Assembly (NCBI GenBank): GCA_963808725.1 | Contig: CAWEGO010000003.1 | Location: 863,806 to 927,805 of the forward strand | From: JAHFUA01 sp963808725 | Lineage (GTDB): Bacteria > Acidobacteriota > Terriglobia > Terriglobales > Acidobacteriaceae | Reading direction: 5' to 3' | Length of the DNA stretch: 64,000 nt | Part shown: positions 52,517-62,537 of the stretch, piece after piece | Layout: each line of letters starts with the position of its first letter | Position numbering within the stretch: position 1 is the first letter of the stretch | The notes under the pieces: generated by a model | What the model saw: the letters and a program-made list of their open reading frames with translations, nothing else | Told to the model about the DNA's origin: nothing | The model's database searches: none | Position numbers and translations under genes: made by a program

Positions 52517-53914
52517 CTAAAGGCCTGCGCTTCCACCGGCCGAGAGTTTTGCCGCCGGTACCCGGGGCTGGACCTCGCGGCCAGCGTGCCAAATGGCAAC
52601 CATCTGCCGGGTGTTGCGGATGTCATCCAGCGGATTGGCCGCCAAGACGATCAGGTCGGCGCGCTTGCCCGGCTCCAGGGTACCGCGGTCGTCAGCGTGA
52701 AGTAAGGCCGCGCTAATCCGCGTGGCCGCTACGATGGCTTGCATCGGAGTCAATCCGGAAGCGACCATCATTTCCAGTTCACGGTGCTCCGCCCAGCCCG
52801 GAACGCGGGTCGGAAATGCCCCTGAATCCGTACCGAACGCCACCCGCACGCCGGCATCCTGCAGAATCTTGAGATTCTGCATGGCAGTCTGATGCGCAGC
52901 CTTGTTCTTGGCCAGGTTAGGATCGCCCTCGGCTTTGGCGCGATATTCCGCGCTCTGGAACATCTTCAACTGGTCCGGAGTTACGGCTTGGGTAAAGAAC
53001 GGGTTCGCCATCAGCTCCGGCTGCTCGGCAAAGACGTAAAAGGATTCGTCCACGGTAAGCGTGGGAATGTAGAACACGCCGCGCGACTTCATCGCCTGAA
53101 TCAGCTCGGCATCCACCTTCTGATCGCGAACGCTGTGCGCCAGCACATCGACGCCGTCGGCGACCAGGGCCTTCGCGTCCGCCAGATAAAAGACATGCGC
53201 CGCGACCCTGAGTCCCTGCTTGTGCGATTCGTCGATGACGGCCGCATAGATCTCCGGCTTCATGCTCGGGAAGCGGCCGAAAACGCTATCCACCCAGATC
53301 TTGATCATATCCACATGGTGGGAGGCCATTTCGCGCACCTCCGCCCGCGCCTCTTCGACCGTTGCGGGGCGGTAGACCTGATCGGCTGCCACGTTAACGG
53401 GAGGCGCGGCGCCGGGCACACCGATGCCCCGCCCGGCGGTAAAGATGGAAGCGCCGGGAAACGTTCCCTTCTTCTGCTCGTCGCGCAGCTCATAGACCAG
53501 GTCCCGATTCAGTCCCAGCGCGAGCATGGAAGTCACGCCATATTGCTCGTATTGCACGACGGCATTTTGCACGTTCTCCCGCGTATAGGCATTGGGACTC
53601 TGGCCGGTGCCCAGGACCACTCCCAGGTGGCCGTGTGAATTAATAAGCCCGGGAATGATGGTGCGGCCGTGGACATCAACCACACGCGCGCCCTTGGGGT
53701 AATGCATTTTGCCGGCGGTGCCAATCGCCTTGATGTGATCGCCCTCAATAACGAGCGCAGTATTCTCCCGCGGAGGCGCGCCGGTGCCATCGATCAGCCG
53801 GGCGCCTTCCAGCACCACCACGTTGCTGGCCGTCTTGCTCTGAACGGAAACGAACCAGCCCGACAGGATCACGAGACCTATCGCGACCCCAACCGCTCTC
53901 ATTGAGTTATGCAT
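52517..53914 (-). CDS. Secreted amidohydrolase (imidazolonepropionase/prolidase-like)
   Basis: A 465-residue metal-dependent amidohydrolase with a signal segment (SMRAVGVAIGLVILSGWFVSV). Metal and catalytic residues of the superfamily are visible: HGH in INSHGHLG, Lys in MIKIWVD, His in VAAHVFYL and LAHSV, Asp in FGTDSGAF, and the C-terminal GTLEPGKRADLIVL. The ATG at 53914 has GGAG six bases upstream. It is the third gene of a leftward operon after the ferredoxin-like and Cys-rich genes (39-base gap), which is unusual company for a secreted hydrolase. The substrate is unknown. Confidence 0.9.
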   Translation of the reverse strand: MHNSMRAVGVAIGLVILSGWFVSVQSKTASNVVVLEGARLIDGTGAPPRENTALVIEGDHIKAIGTAGKMHYPKGARVVDVHGRTIIPGLINSHGHLGVVLGTGQSPNAYTRENVQNAVVQYEQYGVTSMLALGLNRDLVYELRDEQKKGTFPGASIFTAGRGIGVPGAAPPVNVAADQVYRPATVEEARAEVREMASHHVDMIKIWVDSVFGRFPSMKPEIYAAVIDESHKQGLRVAAHVFYLADAKALVADGVDVLAHSVRDQKVDAELIQAMKSRGVFYIPTLTVDESFYVFAEQPELMANPFFTQAVTPDQLKMFQSAEYRAKAEGDPNLAKNKAAHQTAMQNLKILQDAGVRVAFGTDSGAFPTRVPGWAEHRELEMMVASGLTPMQAIVAATRISAALLHADDRGTLEPGKRADLIVLAANPLDDIRNTRQMVAIWHAGREVQPRVPAAKLSAGGSAGL

Positions 53915-53952
53915 TGGGAACTCCGTTTGCGAAGAAATGAAGACACTGGCCA

Positions 53953-54630
53953 CTATTTCGTGTTGTGCCGCGCCTCTTCCAGAAGCCGCTTGGCGCGACT
54001 GGGATTATAGGCTCCGCAGGAACAGAAATGGGCCATATACATGGCGGCCTGCTCGGGTGTGCGCCGGCCTTCTTTCACCCAATCGATCATCTTCTTGGCA
54101 AAACTGGCGCTGATCATGCCGTGCCCACACATGGTCGCTATTGTCAGCACCTGGGTATTGGGCAGCTTCTCCGTTTTGCCCTCGAAGCCGAGCGAATAGC
54201 CCACGCTGTGGCGGGGCTGCGTGGCCTCACAGCAGCACTGCTTGGCGCCTTCGATGGATGTGGAAACGTTGATCGAGAGGCCCAGATCGGCTTCCTTGAC
54301 GGCTTTCAGGAAATCCTCGGCCGCCTCGCGATTATCGAACACCGCGGCCACGGTGGCGGCGGCGTCCACGCCATCGATTACGGCCTGGAAATCAGGCTCC
54401 AGATTGCGCCGCCAGTGCGCGCTGGGGTTCATGTGCTGCGATGGGCGCAAGGCGCCGCCATGACGCGAGTCGCCAAGGTTAACCGGTTTGAAAGGAAGAG
54501 CCATGGCCAGAAAACGTTTCAGCTTGGGCACGCAGCCCTGGTCGTTCCGGCCGCGGCCGGGGATGGCGAAGACGATATAGTCGTCGCGAAAACTTTCCGC
54601 GTTGCCGTAACGATGAAGTGTGTTGGTCAT
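53953..54630 (-). CDS. Unrecognised Cys-rich cytoplasmic protein, probable partner of the ferredoxin
   Basis: A 225-residue soluble protein without signal peptide. I do not recognise the family. Seven cysteines are visible: Cys33, a CCC triplet at 132-134 (AKQCCCEATQPRHSVGY), Cys168 in TIATMCGHGMIS, and Cys203/Cys205 in HFCSCGAYNPSRA. The conserved look of these motifs suggests a metal or iron-sulfur site and hence an enzyme. The gene starts 14 bases after the ferredoxin-ACT gene, so the two are almost certainly co-transcribed and may act together. Confidence 0.7.
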   Translation of the reverse strand: MTNTLHRYGNAESFRDDYIVFAIPGRGRNDQGCVPKLKRFLAMALPFKPVNLGDSRHGGALRPSQHMNPSAHWRRNLEPDFQAVIDGVDAAATVAAVFDNREAAEDFLKAVKEADLGLSINVSTSIEGAKQCCCEATQPRHSVGYSLGFEGKTEKLPNTQVLTIATMCGHGMISASFAKKMIDWVKEGRRTPEQAAMYMAHFCSCGAYNPSRAKRLLEEARHNTK

Positions 54631-54644
54631 GCCCTGACCCTTCC

Positions 54645-55484
54645 CTACGCTGCGGGCGGAGCGTTAGTGGCAGCTTGAACCACGTTGGTAATGCGTCCCA
54701 ACCCGACATTGGTTTTGGCCCGCTCCAGCTTGTACCCCATACGTTCAAGAACGGCGAAGACTTCATGCTCTTCCCCGTCTTCATCGCACCGCGCCCCGAC
54801 CCCAATGGAGACTACGGTGTCGATCTGCCGTTCGATCTCATGAACCAATGCGATGATTTCTTCTATGCGCGCGACCGGCACTTTGATTTCGACGATCGCC
54901 GAGAGAACCTTTTCGTTCAGAATGTCCTGGCGAATTTCACCGGCGGCAACATCGGTCATCAAAGTGGTGACTGGATTCCGCTTTTCGAAGGCCACGCCGG
55001 CCTGGGCCAGAGCCCGCGTCATGCGCTGGATTTCATGAAAGCGCACGCCCACGCCGGGCCGGCCAAACTCGATGGTGAGGCCGGCTTCGCCGCGCTGCAC
55101 CCGGCCACTCACGTCATTGGTCTTCACTTCCTCGGTACCCCGGCCCTCGACGCCGGTGGATTCATGGGGCACGCGAGGATCGGAGAAGGCGCGACGCACC
55201 ACCCTCGGCCACGTGAGTTCTTCGGGCTCGAACGCCGCCGTGGGACAAACATCCGGCTCCGGGTCGAACCGCAGGCGCATTATTTGAAACAACCGGCGCA
55301 GCGTGCGGACGAGTGTAGGGTTCAGGTGCTCCTGGCTCATGCCATTGAAGCAGGCATAACATTCGACGCATTCGTCGTTGTCCACGGTCGCCCGCTTGAT
55401 CGCCGGATCGATATAAATCGCGCCCATGGTGCAGACATAAGTGCAATTGCCACAGGCCACACACTTGTTCGGATTGATTCTCAC
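54645..55484 (-). CDS. Ferredoxin-like protein with split second cluster motif and ACT-like C-terminal domain
   Basis: A 279-residue cytoplasmic protein. The N-terminus has one complete 4Fe-4S motif (Cys8, 11, 14, 18: CVACGNCTYVC). A second motif has its fourth cysteine displaced by about 34 residues (Cys39, 42, 45 in CVECYAC, then Cys80 in DVCPTAAF). Residues about 175-240 (VLSAIVEIKVPVARIEEIIALV, then IDTVVSIGVGARC) look like an ACT or ferredoxin-fold regulatory domain. The start is a GTG at 55484. It is first in an operon with the Cys-rich protein and an amidohydrolase, divergent from an MFS transporter gene. Likely an electron carrier for a specific enzyme. Confidence 0.8.
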   Translation of the reverse strand: MRINPNKCVACGNCTYVCTMGAIYIDPAIKRATVDNDECVECYACFNGMSQEHLNPTLVRTLRRLFQIMRLRFDPEPDVCPTAAFEPEELTWPRVVRRAFSDPRVPHESTGVEGRGTEEVKTNDVSGRVQRGEAGLTIEFGRPGVGVRFHEIQRMTRALAQAGVAFEKRNPVTTLMTDVAAGEIRQDILNEKVLSAIVEIKVPVARIEEIIALVHEIERQIDTVVSIGVGARCDEDGEEHEVFAVLERMGYKLERAKTNVGLGRITNVVQAATNAPPAA

Positions 55485-55618
55485 GGCACGCTCACCCCAC
55501 GCTGGCAGCTAACTTATCACATCCGGTCCGGGCAAATCCGCGCCAGCATAGCAGAATAGCGCTTGATTGCTGGAAAACATTGGCTCATCATACCAGCCGT
55601 TCTCCGGGGAGGAAACCA

Positions 55619-56914
55619 ATGCGGGCTCGCGTAGTCAAGGCGACCAACATCGTGCTCGGGCTGCTTTGTCTGATGTACTTCCTCACCTACATTGACCGGG
55701 TGAACATCAGTACGGTGGTTGCCTCCAACCAGTTTTTGAAGGAAATCCCGCTGACCAAGGTGCAAACCGGATTCGTCTTCTCCGCCTTTGCTTATCCGTA
55801 CCTGCTGTTCCAAATAATCGGCGGCTGGGTGGCGGACAAATTCGGCCCGCGTAAAGCGCTGGCTGTCTGCGGCGTCATCTGGGCCGGCGCCACTCTAGCC
55901 ACCGGCCTGGTCAACAGCATGATCGGCCTGGTGGTGGCCCGCGTCATTCTCGGCTTTGGCGAAGGCGCCACCTTCCCCACCGCAACTCGCGCCATGTCGT
56001 ACTGGGTCACGAAGGAAAAACGCGGGTTCGCGCAAGGCATTACTCATGCCTGCTCCCGCCTGGGCAATTCGCTCACCCCGTGGCTGGTGGCGGTGCTGAT
56101 TCTCAGCATTTCGTGGCGCGGCTCGTTCGTCATCATTGGTTGTGTCAGCATCTTCTGGGCGCTGGCCTGGGGCCTGTATTTCCGCGACGATCCCAACCAG
56201 CACAAGGGCGTGGCTCCCGAGGAGATCGCCGCCCTGCCGGCCTACGGATCGAAGAAAGCAGTGAACGTGCCGTGGGGCCGCTTGATCGTGCCCATGATTC
56301 CCGTGACCGTGGTGTACTTCTGCTACGGTTGGATCCTGTGGCTGTTCCTCAGTTGGATCCCATCTTTCTTTAAGGGCCAGTATCACCTCGATCTGAAGAA
56401 CTCGGCGCTGTTCGCCTCCGGCGTCTTCCTGTCGGGGGTGGCGGGAGATACGCTGGGCGGCCTCACCAGCGACAAGCTTTTCAAGAAGACGGGCAATGCG
56501 AAATTCGCCCGCTGCAACCTGGTGGCGGTGATGATGCTTCTGTGCGCGATTTCTCTGCTGCCCATTCTTTACACTCACAAGATCAACGTGGTCGCGCTGG
56601 CGCTGAGCGCTGGATTCTTCTGCGCGGAATTTACCATCGGCCCCATGTGGGCGATCCCTATGGATATCGCGCCCAAGTATTCCGGCACTGCCAGCGGCAT
56701 CATGAACAGCGGTTCGGCGCTGGCGGCGATCATTTCGCCGGTTGTCGGCGGTTACCTGATCCAAAGGACGGGCAACTGGCTGCTGCCATTTATCGTTTCG
56801 ATCGGCGTCATCCTGGTGGGCTCGGCGCTGTCGTTCACCATGCATCCCGAGCGGCCGCTGGCGGATGCCGCACCCCTGGCCGAAGCAGCGGCCATCGCAA
56901 CGGGACTCAAGTAA
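55619..56914 (+). CDS. MFS transporter of the anion:cation symporter (ACS) type
   Basis: A 431-residue, twelve-helix transporter. Features of ACS members such as hexuronate, glucarate and phthalate porters include YFLTYIDRVNIS, GGWVADKFGPRKAL, RVILGFGEGATFPTATRAMSYW and a conserved SGTASGIMN near the end. The ATG at 55619 follows GGGGAGG; an in-frame TTG at 55580 lies upstream of it. It is divergent from the ferredoxin/Cys-protein/amidohydrolase operon and probably imports that pathway's organic-acid substrate (inference). Confidence 0.9.
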   Translation: MRARVVKATNIVLGLLCLMYFLTYIDRVNISTVVASNQFLKEIPLTKVQTGFVFSAFAYPYLLFQIIGGWVADKFGPRKALAVCGVIWAGATLATGLVNSMIGLVVARVILGFGEGATFPTATRAMSYWVTKEKRGFAQGITHACSRLGNSLTPWLVAVLILSISWRGSFVIIGCVSIFWALAWGLYFRDDPNQHKGVAPEEIAALPAYGSKKAVNVPWGRLIVPMIPVTVVYFCYGWILWLFLSWIPSFFKGQYHLDLKNSALFASGVFLSGVAGDTLGGLTSDKLFKKTGNAKFARCNLVAVMMLLCAISLLPILYTHKINVVALALSAGFFCAEFTIGPMWAIPMDIAPKYSGTASGIMNSGSALAAIISPVVGGYLIQRTGNWLLPFIVSIGVILVGSALSFTMHPERPLADAAPLAEAAAIATGLK

Positions 56915-57005
56915 CAGCATCGATTGGTCTGTACCTAGGTCTGCACTCCACCTCGCTTACTTCCCCACATACAATGCCAGTATTGCTGGGCCAAGGGGGG
57001 TAACC

Positions 57006-58445
57006 GTGCGGATGATGCTCCGGAGAATTGCGCTCAAGAGTTTTAGCGGAATCGTCGCCGTGGCTTTGACAACAGGCGTCTACACTTTGGGTCAAACCAA
57101 AGCAGGCCCCGTGGACCCTGGCGTGCGGGGTGGCCCGGCGGGCGCCGGCACTCCGCTGAAGGGTCTAACTGCGGACGAAGCTGCGTTCTTCCAGGATGGG
57201 CAGACCAGGTTCTTTGAAATCGAGGTCGTGGCCAATGGCACCAACAACGGCCTCGGTCCGCGCTTCAACTCAAACCAGTGTTTCTCTTGCCACTCGCAGC
57301 CGGCTGCCGGCGGAACCAGCCCAGCGCAAAATCCCCTGCCCGCAGTCGCCAGCTTGAATGGGGCGAAGAACACGGTGCCGTGGTTCATCACGCAGAATGG
57401 TCCTGTCCGCGAAGCACGGTTTAAGAAGAGTCCCGGCGGAGCCAGCAACGGCGAAGTGCACGCCCTCTTCGTGATCACCGGGCGAAGCGACGCCCCCGGT
57501 TGCAACATCGCCCAATTTGACTTCCTGCCCGCGGGAGATCCGCTCACCGGCCAGGGTGGGAATGCGAACATTATCTTCCGAATCCCGACGCCCCTCTTTG
57601 GCGCGGGGCTCATAGAAGCGATTCCGGATTCGGCCATCCTTGCGAATATGAGCGCCAACGTATCCCTGAAGAGGGCATTGGGTATTTCCGGGCACGCGAA
57701 CGCACACCTCAGTGGAAACGTGAATCTCAGTGCCAACGATGGAACTATCACCCGTTTCGGATGGAAGGCGCAGAACAAATCCCTTCTCGTGTTCGCGGGC
57801 GAGGCCTACAACGTTGAGATGGGAATCTCGAACCAGCTATTCCCGCAAGAGCGGGATGAAACACCCGGCTGTATCTTCAACCCCACCCCGAACGACACCC
57901 TGAACTTCACAACCACTCCCCCGACCACCGGCAGTTCGAGCGGCATTTCGAACCCCGCGGTCATCTCCGACATCGAAGCGTTTGCCAACTTCATGCGGAT
58001 GCTGGCCCCACCCACTCCCGGTCCCTCCACGCCGTCCAGCGAGAAGGGACGCGGCACTTTTGCCAGCATAGGCTGTGTCCATTGCCATACACCCTCGTTT
58101 ACCACGGGCAAAATGATTGCGAGCGGCTCCGCGACCAGCCCGAGTGCTGCGCTTTCCAATCAGACGGCGAATCTTTTCTCTGACCTTCTCGTGCACCACA
58201 TGGGCACAGGCCTCGCCGACGGCATCACGCAAGGCGGCGCCGGCCCCGACGAGTTCCGCACCGCTCCCCTGTGGGGCGTCGGACAACGTGTCTTCTTCCT
58301 CCATGACGGGCGAACCACAAACCTGGTAGAGGCCATCAGGGCTCACAAAAGCCGTGGCAGCGAGGCCAATAAGGTCATCGAAAATTTCAATAAGCTGAGC
58401 GCTCAGGAGCAGCAGGGAATCATCGATTTCCTGCGCTCGCTCTGA
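57006..58445 (+). CDS. Di-heme oxidoreductase (DHOR/DUF1111) family protein
   Basis: A 479-residue exported protein (N-terminal hydrophobic segment about 10-28) with two heme c sites, CFSCH (near 93) and CVHCH (near 358). Family features include GLGPRFNSNQCFSCH, GAGLIEAIPD, ITRFGWKAQ, PAVISDIEAFANFMRML and a C-terminal WGVGQRVFFLHDGR. It is a periplasmic di-heme protein related to MauG-type peroxidases; the partner is unknown. The GTG at 57006 has AAGGGGGG five bases upstream; ATG codons at 57012 and 57015 are alternatives. Confidence 0.9.
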   Translation: MRMMLRRIALKSFSGIVAVALTTGVYTLGQTKAGPVDPGVRGGPAGAGTPLKGLTADEAAFFQDGQTRFFEIEVVANGTNNGLGPRFNSNQCFSCHSQPAAGGTSPAQNPLPAVASLNGAKNTVPWFITQNGPVREARFKKSPGGASNGEVHALFVITGRSDAPGCNIAQFDFLPAGDPLTGQGGNANIIFRIPTPLFGAGLIEAIPDSAILANMSANVSLKRALGISGHANAHLSGNVNLSANDGTITRFGWKAQNKSLLVFAGEAYNVEMGISNQLFPQERDETPGCIFNPTPNDTLNFTTTPPTTGSSSGISNPAVISDIEAFANFMRMLAPPTPGPSTPSSEKGRGTFASIGCVHCHTPSFTTGKMIASGSATSPSAALSNQTANLFSDLLVHHMGTGLADGITQGGAGPDEFRTAPLWGVGQRVFFLHDGRTTNLVEAIRAHKSRGSEANKVIENFNKLSAQEQQGIIDFLRSL

Positions 58446-58513
58446 GCGGCAAACCTGAGGGAGTTCTTCGCGGGCACCTTTACGTGCACTGACATCGTGT
58501 ACACTGAATTCGC

Positions 58514-58597
58514 ATGGAAATCGACTCCCTCATGAATCGGCTGCGCCACGTCAATGCCGGCCGCCACTTCACCCGCGACGAGATGAACGAACGGTAG
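58514..58597 (+). CDS. Very short open frame, possibly the stub of a truncated gene
   Basis: A 27-codon frame (MEIDSLMNRLRHVNAGRHFT...) between convergent genes. It reads like the N-terminus of a longer helical protein, but nothing continues after the stop in any frame. No clear ribosome site. Kept only as a low-confidence note. Confidence 0.2.
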   Translation: MEIDSLMNRLRHVNAGRHFTRDEMNER

Positions 58598-58633
58598 GTT
58601 CTTCCTCGATACGAAGGCTTGCCCCGAGGGAAA

Positions 58634-61457
58634 TCATCTTTGCCGCCGGTTCAGCTCGTCGAGCGTGCGCTTCAACTGCTCCAGCTTTTGTCCGGCCTCG
58701 CCGAGCTTGCCTTCCGCCGTCAGGCGCTGGTAGTCGGCCAAGTCTTTGGCGGCTTCCGCGATGAGCGCGTTGAGATCCGCCGCCGGCTGGGGCGCGGCGG
58801 TCGATGCGGGCGCGCGTTGCGCAGCCTCCGCAGGGGCAGCCGCGGCGCTCGTCGAGGAGACCGCTCCGCCAAAAAGAGCCGCCATCGCCGACTCGAAGGT
58901 CGGCCCATACGCGAGGCGATCTTGCAGCGCCAGCACCACCAGACGCAACTCCGGCATCGGGCTGCGCTCCGCCTGCAGGTAAATCGGCTCCGCATACAAC
59001 AGTCCGCGCCCGGAGGGAATCACCAGCAAGGTTCCGCGCCGCACGTGCGAGCCTTGCTGATTCCACAGCGTCAATTGTCCGGAAAGCTGCGCGTTCTGAT
59101 CGATGCGCGCCTCGACCTGCAGCGGTCCATCGACCAGCTTGGTTTTCGGAAAATCGTAGACCACGAGCGTGCCGTAATGGGCGCCATCGCTGCGCCCGGC
59201 AATCCAGCCAATCAGGTTATTCCGGTTCGCCGGAGTGAACGGCAGAATCTCCACGAACTCCACCCCGGTTTCGCCCGGCAGTTTCATCAGCACGAAATTC
59301 GGCTCCATGGCCTGTGTCGCCTGCTGGCCGCTCTCGTTCATGCCGACTTCGCTGGCCACCGTCCACAGATCCTCGCGGTTGTAGAACACCTCCGGATCGG
59401 TCATGTGATACAGGCCGTACACGCTTGCCTGCAGCTTGAGCAACAACTCGGGGTAGCGCACATGTTTGCGCAGCGTTGGCGGCATCGCTGCCACGTCCTT
59501 GAACAGGCTGGGGAAAATGCGGCGGTAGGCCGCGATGATGGGATCCTCCGGGTCAACTACGTAAAACGTGGTGGTGCCGTTGTAGGCATCGATGACCACC
59601 TTGACGCTGTTCCGCATGTAATTAATGGGATTGCCGCCGAGCTGGTAATGGCGCGAGTACGGATAGCTGTCGGAGAGGGTGAACGCGTCCATGATCCAGG
59701 AGAGCCGGCCATCGTCGCCCAGCACGATGTAGGGATCGGGATCGAAAGTGAGGAACGGCGCCAAGGTCGAGACGCGTTCGCGCAGGTTGCGCCGCATCAG
59801 CAGCCGGCTGTCTTGGGTTACGTCATCGCTGAACGGCAGCTTGGCGAGATCGCCGCGGTCGAGCGCGATGATGATGCGGCGCAGGAAACCGCCGATCACG
59901 ATGCCGCCGCTGCCCTCGTAGGAGGTCAGGCTGTTGGTCTGCGCCTTGCGGGTAGTTGAATTCCTTCTGCCGCGTCTTGACGTACACGTCGGTGTTGGTC
60001 AGCTCGCCGAAATAGATCTCCGGCCGGGTTACGGTGAGGCTGCGCACCGTGCTCTGCACCGGCATGTTGCTGAGAATCAGCGTCGGCAGCCCTTCCGGCG
60101 TGAAGCCGTTCACCGGATTCATGGTGATGCCGTAGCCGTGGGTGTAGATCAGCTTCTCGTTGATCCAGTTGCGGCTGCTCTCCGGGAGCTTCTCGACATT
60201 CAGCTCGCGCGTGGCCAGCATCACCTGGCGCATCGTGCCGTCGATTTCATAGCGATCGATGTCGATATCGGGAAAGTCGTAATAGGTGCGGATTTCCTGG
60301 ATCTGGCGCAGCGTGTCCTGCAGCGCGCGCCAGTCCCACAGCCGGATGTTCTGCAGCGTAGCCTGATTGTTGGCCGGATCGATGGCCGCGACGGTGGTCT
60401 CCGCGGGAAACTCGCGCGGCGAGACGCGGTTCAATCCGTAAGCCTGCCGCGTCAGTTCGATGTTGTGGGCAATGTAGGGCCGCTCGCGCACCAGTTCGTT
60501 GGGTTTGACGATAAAGCTGCTGACGTACCAGCCCACGAGCTGAAGGACGACATAACATACCGCGGCGGGAGCAATTGCTGCCACCAGCCAGCGCACGCGT
60601 GGCAGCCAGACGGCGTTGGCGGCTGCAATGGCCGCGCCCACGACCAGCGCCGCACAGACCACCAGCAATCCGGTAAGCATGACGTGCGCATCGGTGTAGG
60701 TGACGCCGGCAAAGATGGTGTGGTCCTCGAGCAACTGCTCGAACCGGCTGACATAAACACGCAGCGCCAGGATCAGCAGCAAGAACGCCAAGGTGATGGA
60801 GAACCCACGCCAGGGCAAGGGCAGGAAACTGTCGCGGCGTCCGGCGAGGGCCCGGCTGCCACCGCTGACGAGGATAAAGAAACCGGCCACAGCACAGGTA
60901 ATCACGGCCAGCACCATCAGCCAGCCGCTGACCAACTGCCATGCGGGAAGGGTGAACAGGTAAAAGTTCAGCGGCCTGCCGAGGATCGGATCCACCACCC
61001 CAGGGACGCGTGGTGCGTACCAATAGAGCGCGAGGGTCGGCCACTCCGCGGTCATGGCGGTCCCGGTCACGATGGCGATTACGAGGGAAACGCCCAGCGC
61101 AACCAGGCGCAGGATAGATTCGACCGGCAGCCTGACTGGCTGTCCGCCGATGAAGATGGTATTGCCGCTCGGTAAGTCGGTGAACTGCGCCCGCTTCAGG
61201 GCCAGGAATGATCCGTACAGAATGAGGAAGGTGGCCGCGGCAAAGGTGGTAAAGACTGCCGACTGCAGCCTGAGGGTTTTCCAGAATACATCTCCGTAGC
61301 CGAGCGATCCGAACCAGAGCGCGTCGACGTAATAGGAGAGCGCCGTCCGGCCTCCGATGAGGATAACGGCAAGGAAAATGAGAAGAAGAATAAGGGGCAA
61401 GCGGCTGCGCCGCCGCGGCGGACGCGATCGCGGCCAGTCAATGGATGATCCGGGCAT
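58634..61457 (-). CDS. UPF0182 family membrane protein, frame interrupted near 59950
   Basis: Two overlapping frames together give one protein of about 940 residues, the normal UPF0182 size. The first (61457 to about 59950) has seven or so membrane helices and the start of the large external domain (YAPRVPGVVDPILGRPLNFY, THGYGITMNPVNGFTPEGLP, then KEFNYPQG). The second (from about 59950) continues QTNSLTSYEGSGGIVIGGFL, then LRRIIIALDRGD, WIMDAFTLSDSYPYS and a Glu/Lys-rich coiled C-terminus. One extra G near 59952 (CAAGGCGCAGACC) explains the break. The role of the family is unknown; it is a large surface-exposed membrane protein. Sequence error or recent decay cannot be separated here. Confidence 0.87.
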
Positions 61458-61529
61458 TACTCCACTCCGTGTGAGCCGACGGTATTGTACAGGTTCCTTC
61501 GCCGCAGCCTGATGACATCGAGCGATGTT

Positions 61530-62477
61530 TTACGGTGCGCTGAAGAAAGCAATCACGTCGTGCTGAAAAAGCCGATGCCCTTTCTGCAGATGCATCATGT
61601 GGCCCGCATCGGGCACGACCACGTACTGCTTTCTGGGATTAGGGAGCTGGGCAAAAAAAGGCAGCAGCCCGTCGAGGTCGGCAACGTCATCGTATTGGCC
61701 ATGGATGATCATCACTGGAACGGGCATGAGCCGGGGATTGAGCATGGGCATGATGGTCACCATATCGAGCTGCGGCCCGGTCGCTGTTTTCAACTCGACT
61801 TGCGCCGCTGCCTTGGCATAGGCATCGACTACCTCAGGATCACTGACCTCCGGCGGAGCCATGGAGTAGAAGCGTGGTTTCCATCCCGCTTCCGGGATGG
61901 TGATATAGGCGTTCTGGCGGAAGACTTCGATGCGGGCCCGCCGCTTGGCCAGGTCGGGACTGTTAATGTGCATTTGCGCAAAGGAGACGTACCTCTCCAC
62001 CTTCGCCGGTTGGTTCATCACGAACATCCCGCCGTACTGGGTCCCCCAGGACCAGGCGAGCAGGTTGACCTTCTTGACGTCTCGGAGCTTCAGCACATAG
62101 TCCACGACTGCATTGAGATCCTGACTGGCCTCGGCAGTAGTCATGTGGCCGTCGGGATGGGTGGACCGGCCAAATCCCCGGACGTCGAGAGCAAACACGT
62201 CGAATCCGTTTTCGGCCAGCACGTCCATCAGACTGTAAGTTGGCTTGCCCGGCACTTGCAGGTCGAAGCTCTCCTTTCCCGCGGTGGCGGAGCCGTGGGC
62301 CAGGACGATGATGGGTTTATCTTTGGGAGTCCCCACATACTTTTCCCAGACGTATAGCCGGATGGCTCCATTGTTCACCCAATGCTCGACCCCATTGACT
62401 GGCTGCGAAGCGCCAAAGCAGGTTGTGCCGAGGATCAGACATGCGGCAAGGACGATGACTGCGTTCTTTCGTTTCAT
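61530..62477 (-). CDS. Exported alpha/beta hydrolase
   Basis: A 315-residue protein with a signal peptide (KNAVIVLAACLILGTTCFGA). The alpha/beta-hydrolase fold is clear: oxyanion region VLAHGSATAG, FALDVRGFGRS, nucleophile elbow LLAWSWGTQYG (the usual first Gly is Ala), acid IHGQYDDVAD and His in VVVPDAGHMMHL. The ATG at 62477 has AAGGAG six bases upstream. Likely an esterase or lipase; the substrate is unknown. It is downstream of, and in the same direction as, the DASS transporter gene (60-base gap), so they may share a transcript. Confidence 0.88.
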   Translation of the reverse strand: MKRKNAVIVLAACLILGTTCFGASQPVNGVEHWVNNGAIRLYVWEKYVGTPKDKPIIVLAHGSATAGKESFDLQVPGKPTYSLMDVLAENGFDVFALDVRGFGRSTHPDGHMTTAEASQDLNAVVDYVLKLRDVKKVNLLAWSWGTQYGGMFVMNQPAKVERYVSFAQMHINSPDLAKRRARIEVFRQNAYITIPEAGWKPRFYSMAPPEVSDPEVVDAYAKAAAQVELKTATGPQLDMVTIMPMLNPRLMPVPVMIIHGQYDDVADLDGLLPFFAQLPNPRKQYVVVPDAGHMMHLQKGHRLFQHDVIAFFSAP

Positions 62478-62537
62478 GACTGTCTCCTTACTTAAATTCG
62501 CTGACAACTAGACATTGGGGATTGCCAAATCACTAGC

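Noticed and set aside
59934..61175. 413-codon plus-strand open frame opposite UPF0182
   Set aside because: Shadow of the membrane protein gene; no hydrophobic or domain pattern of its own.
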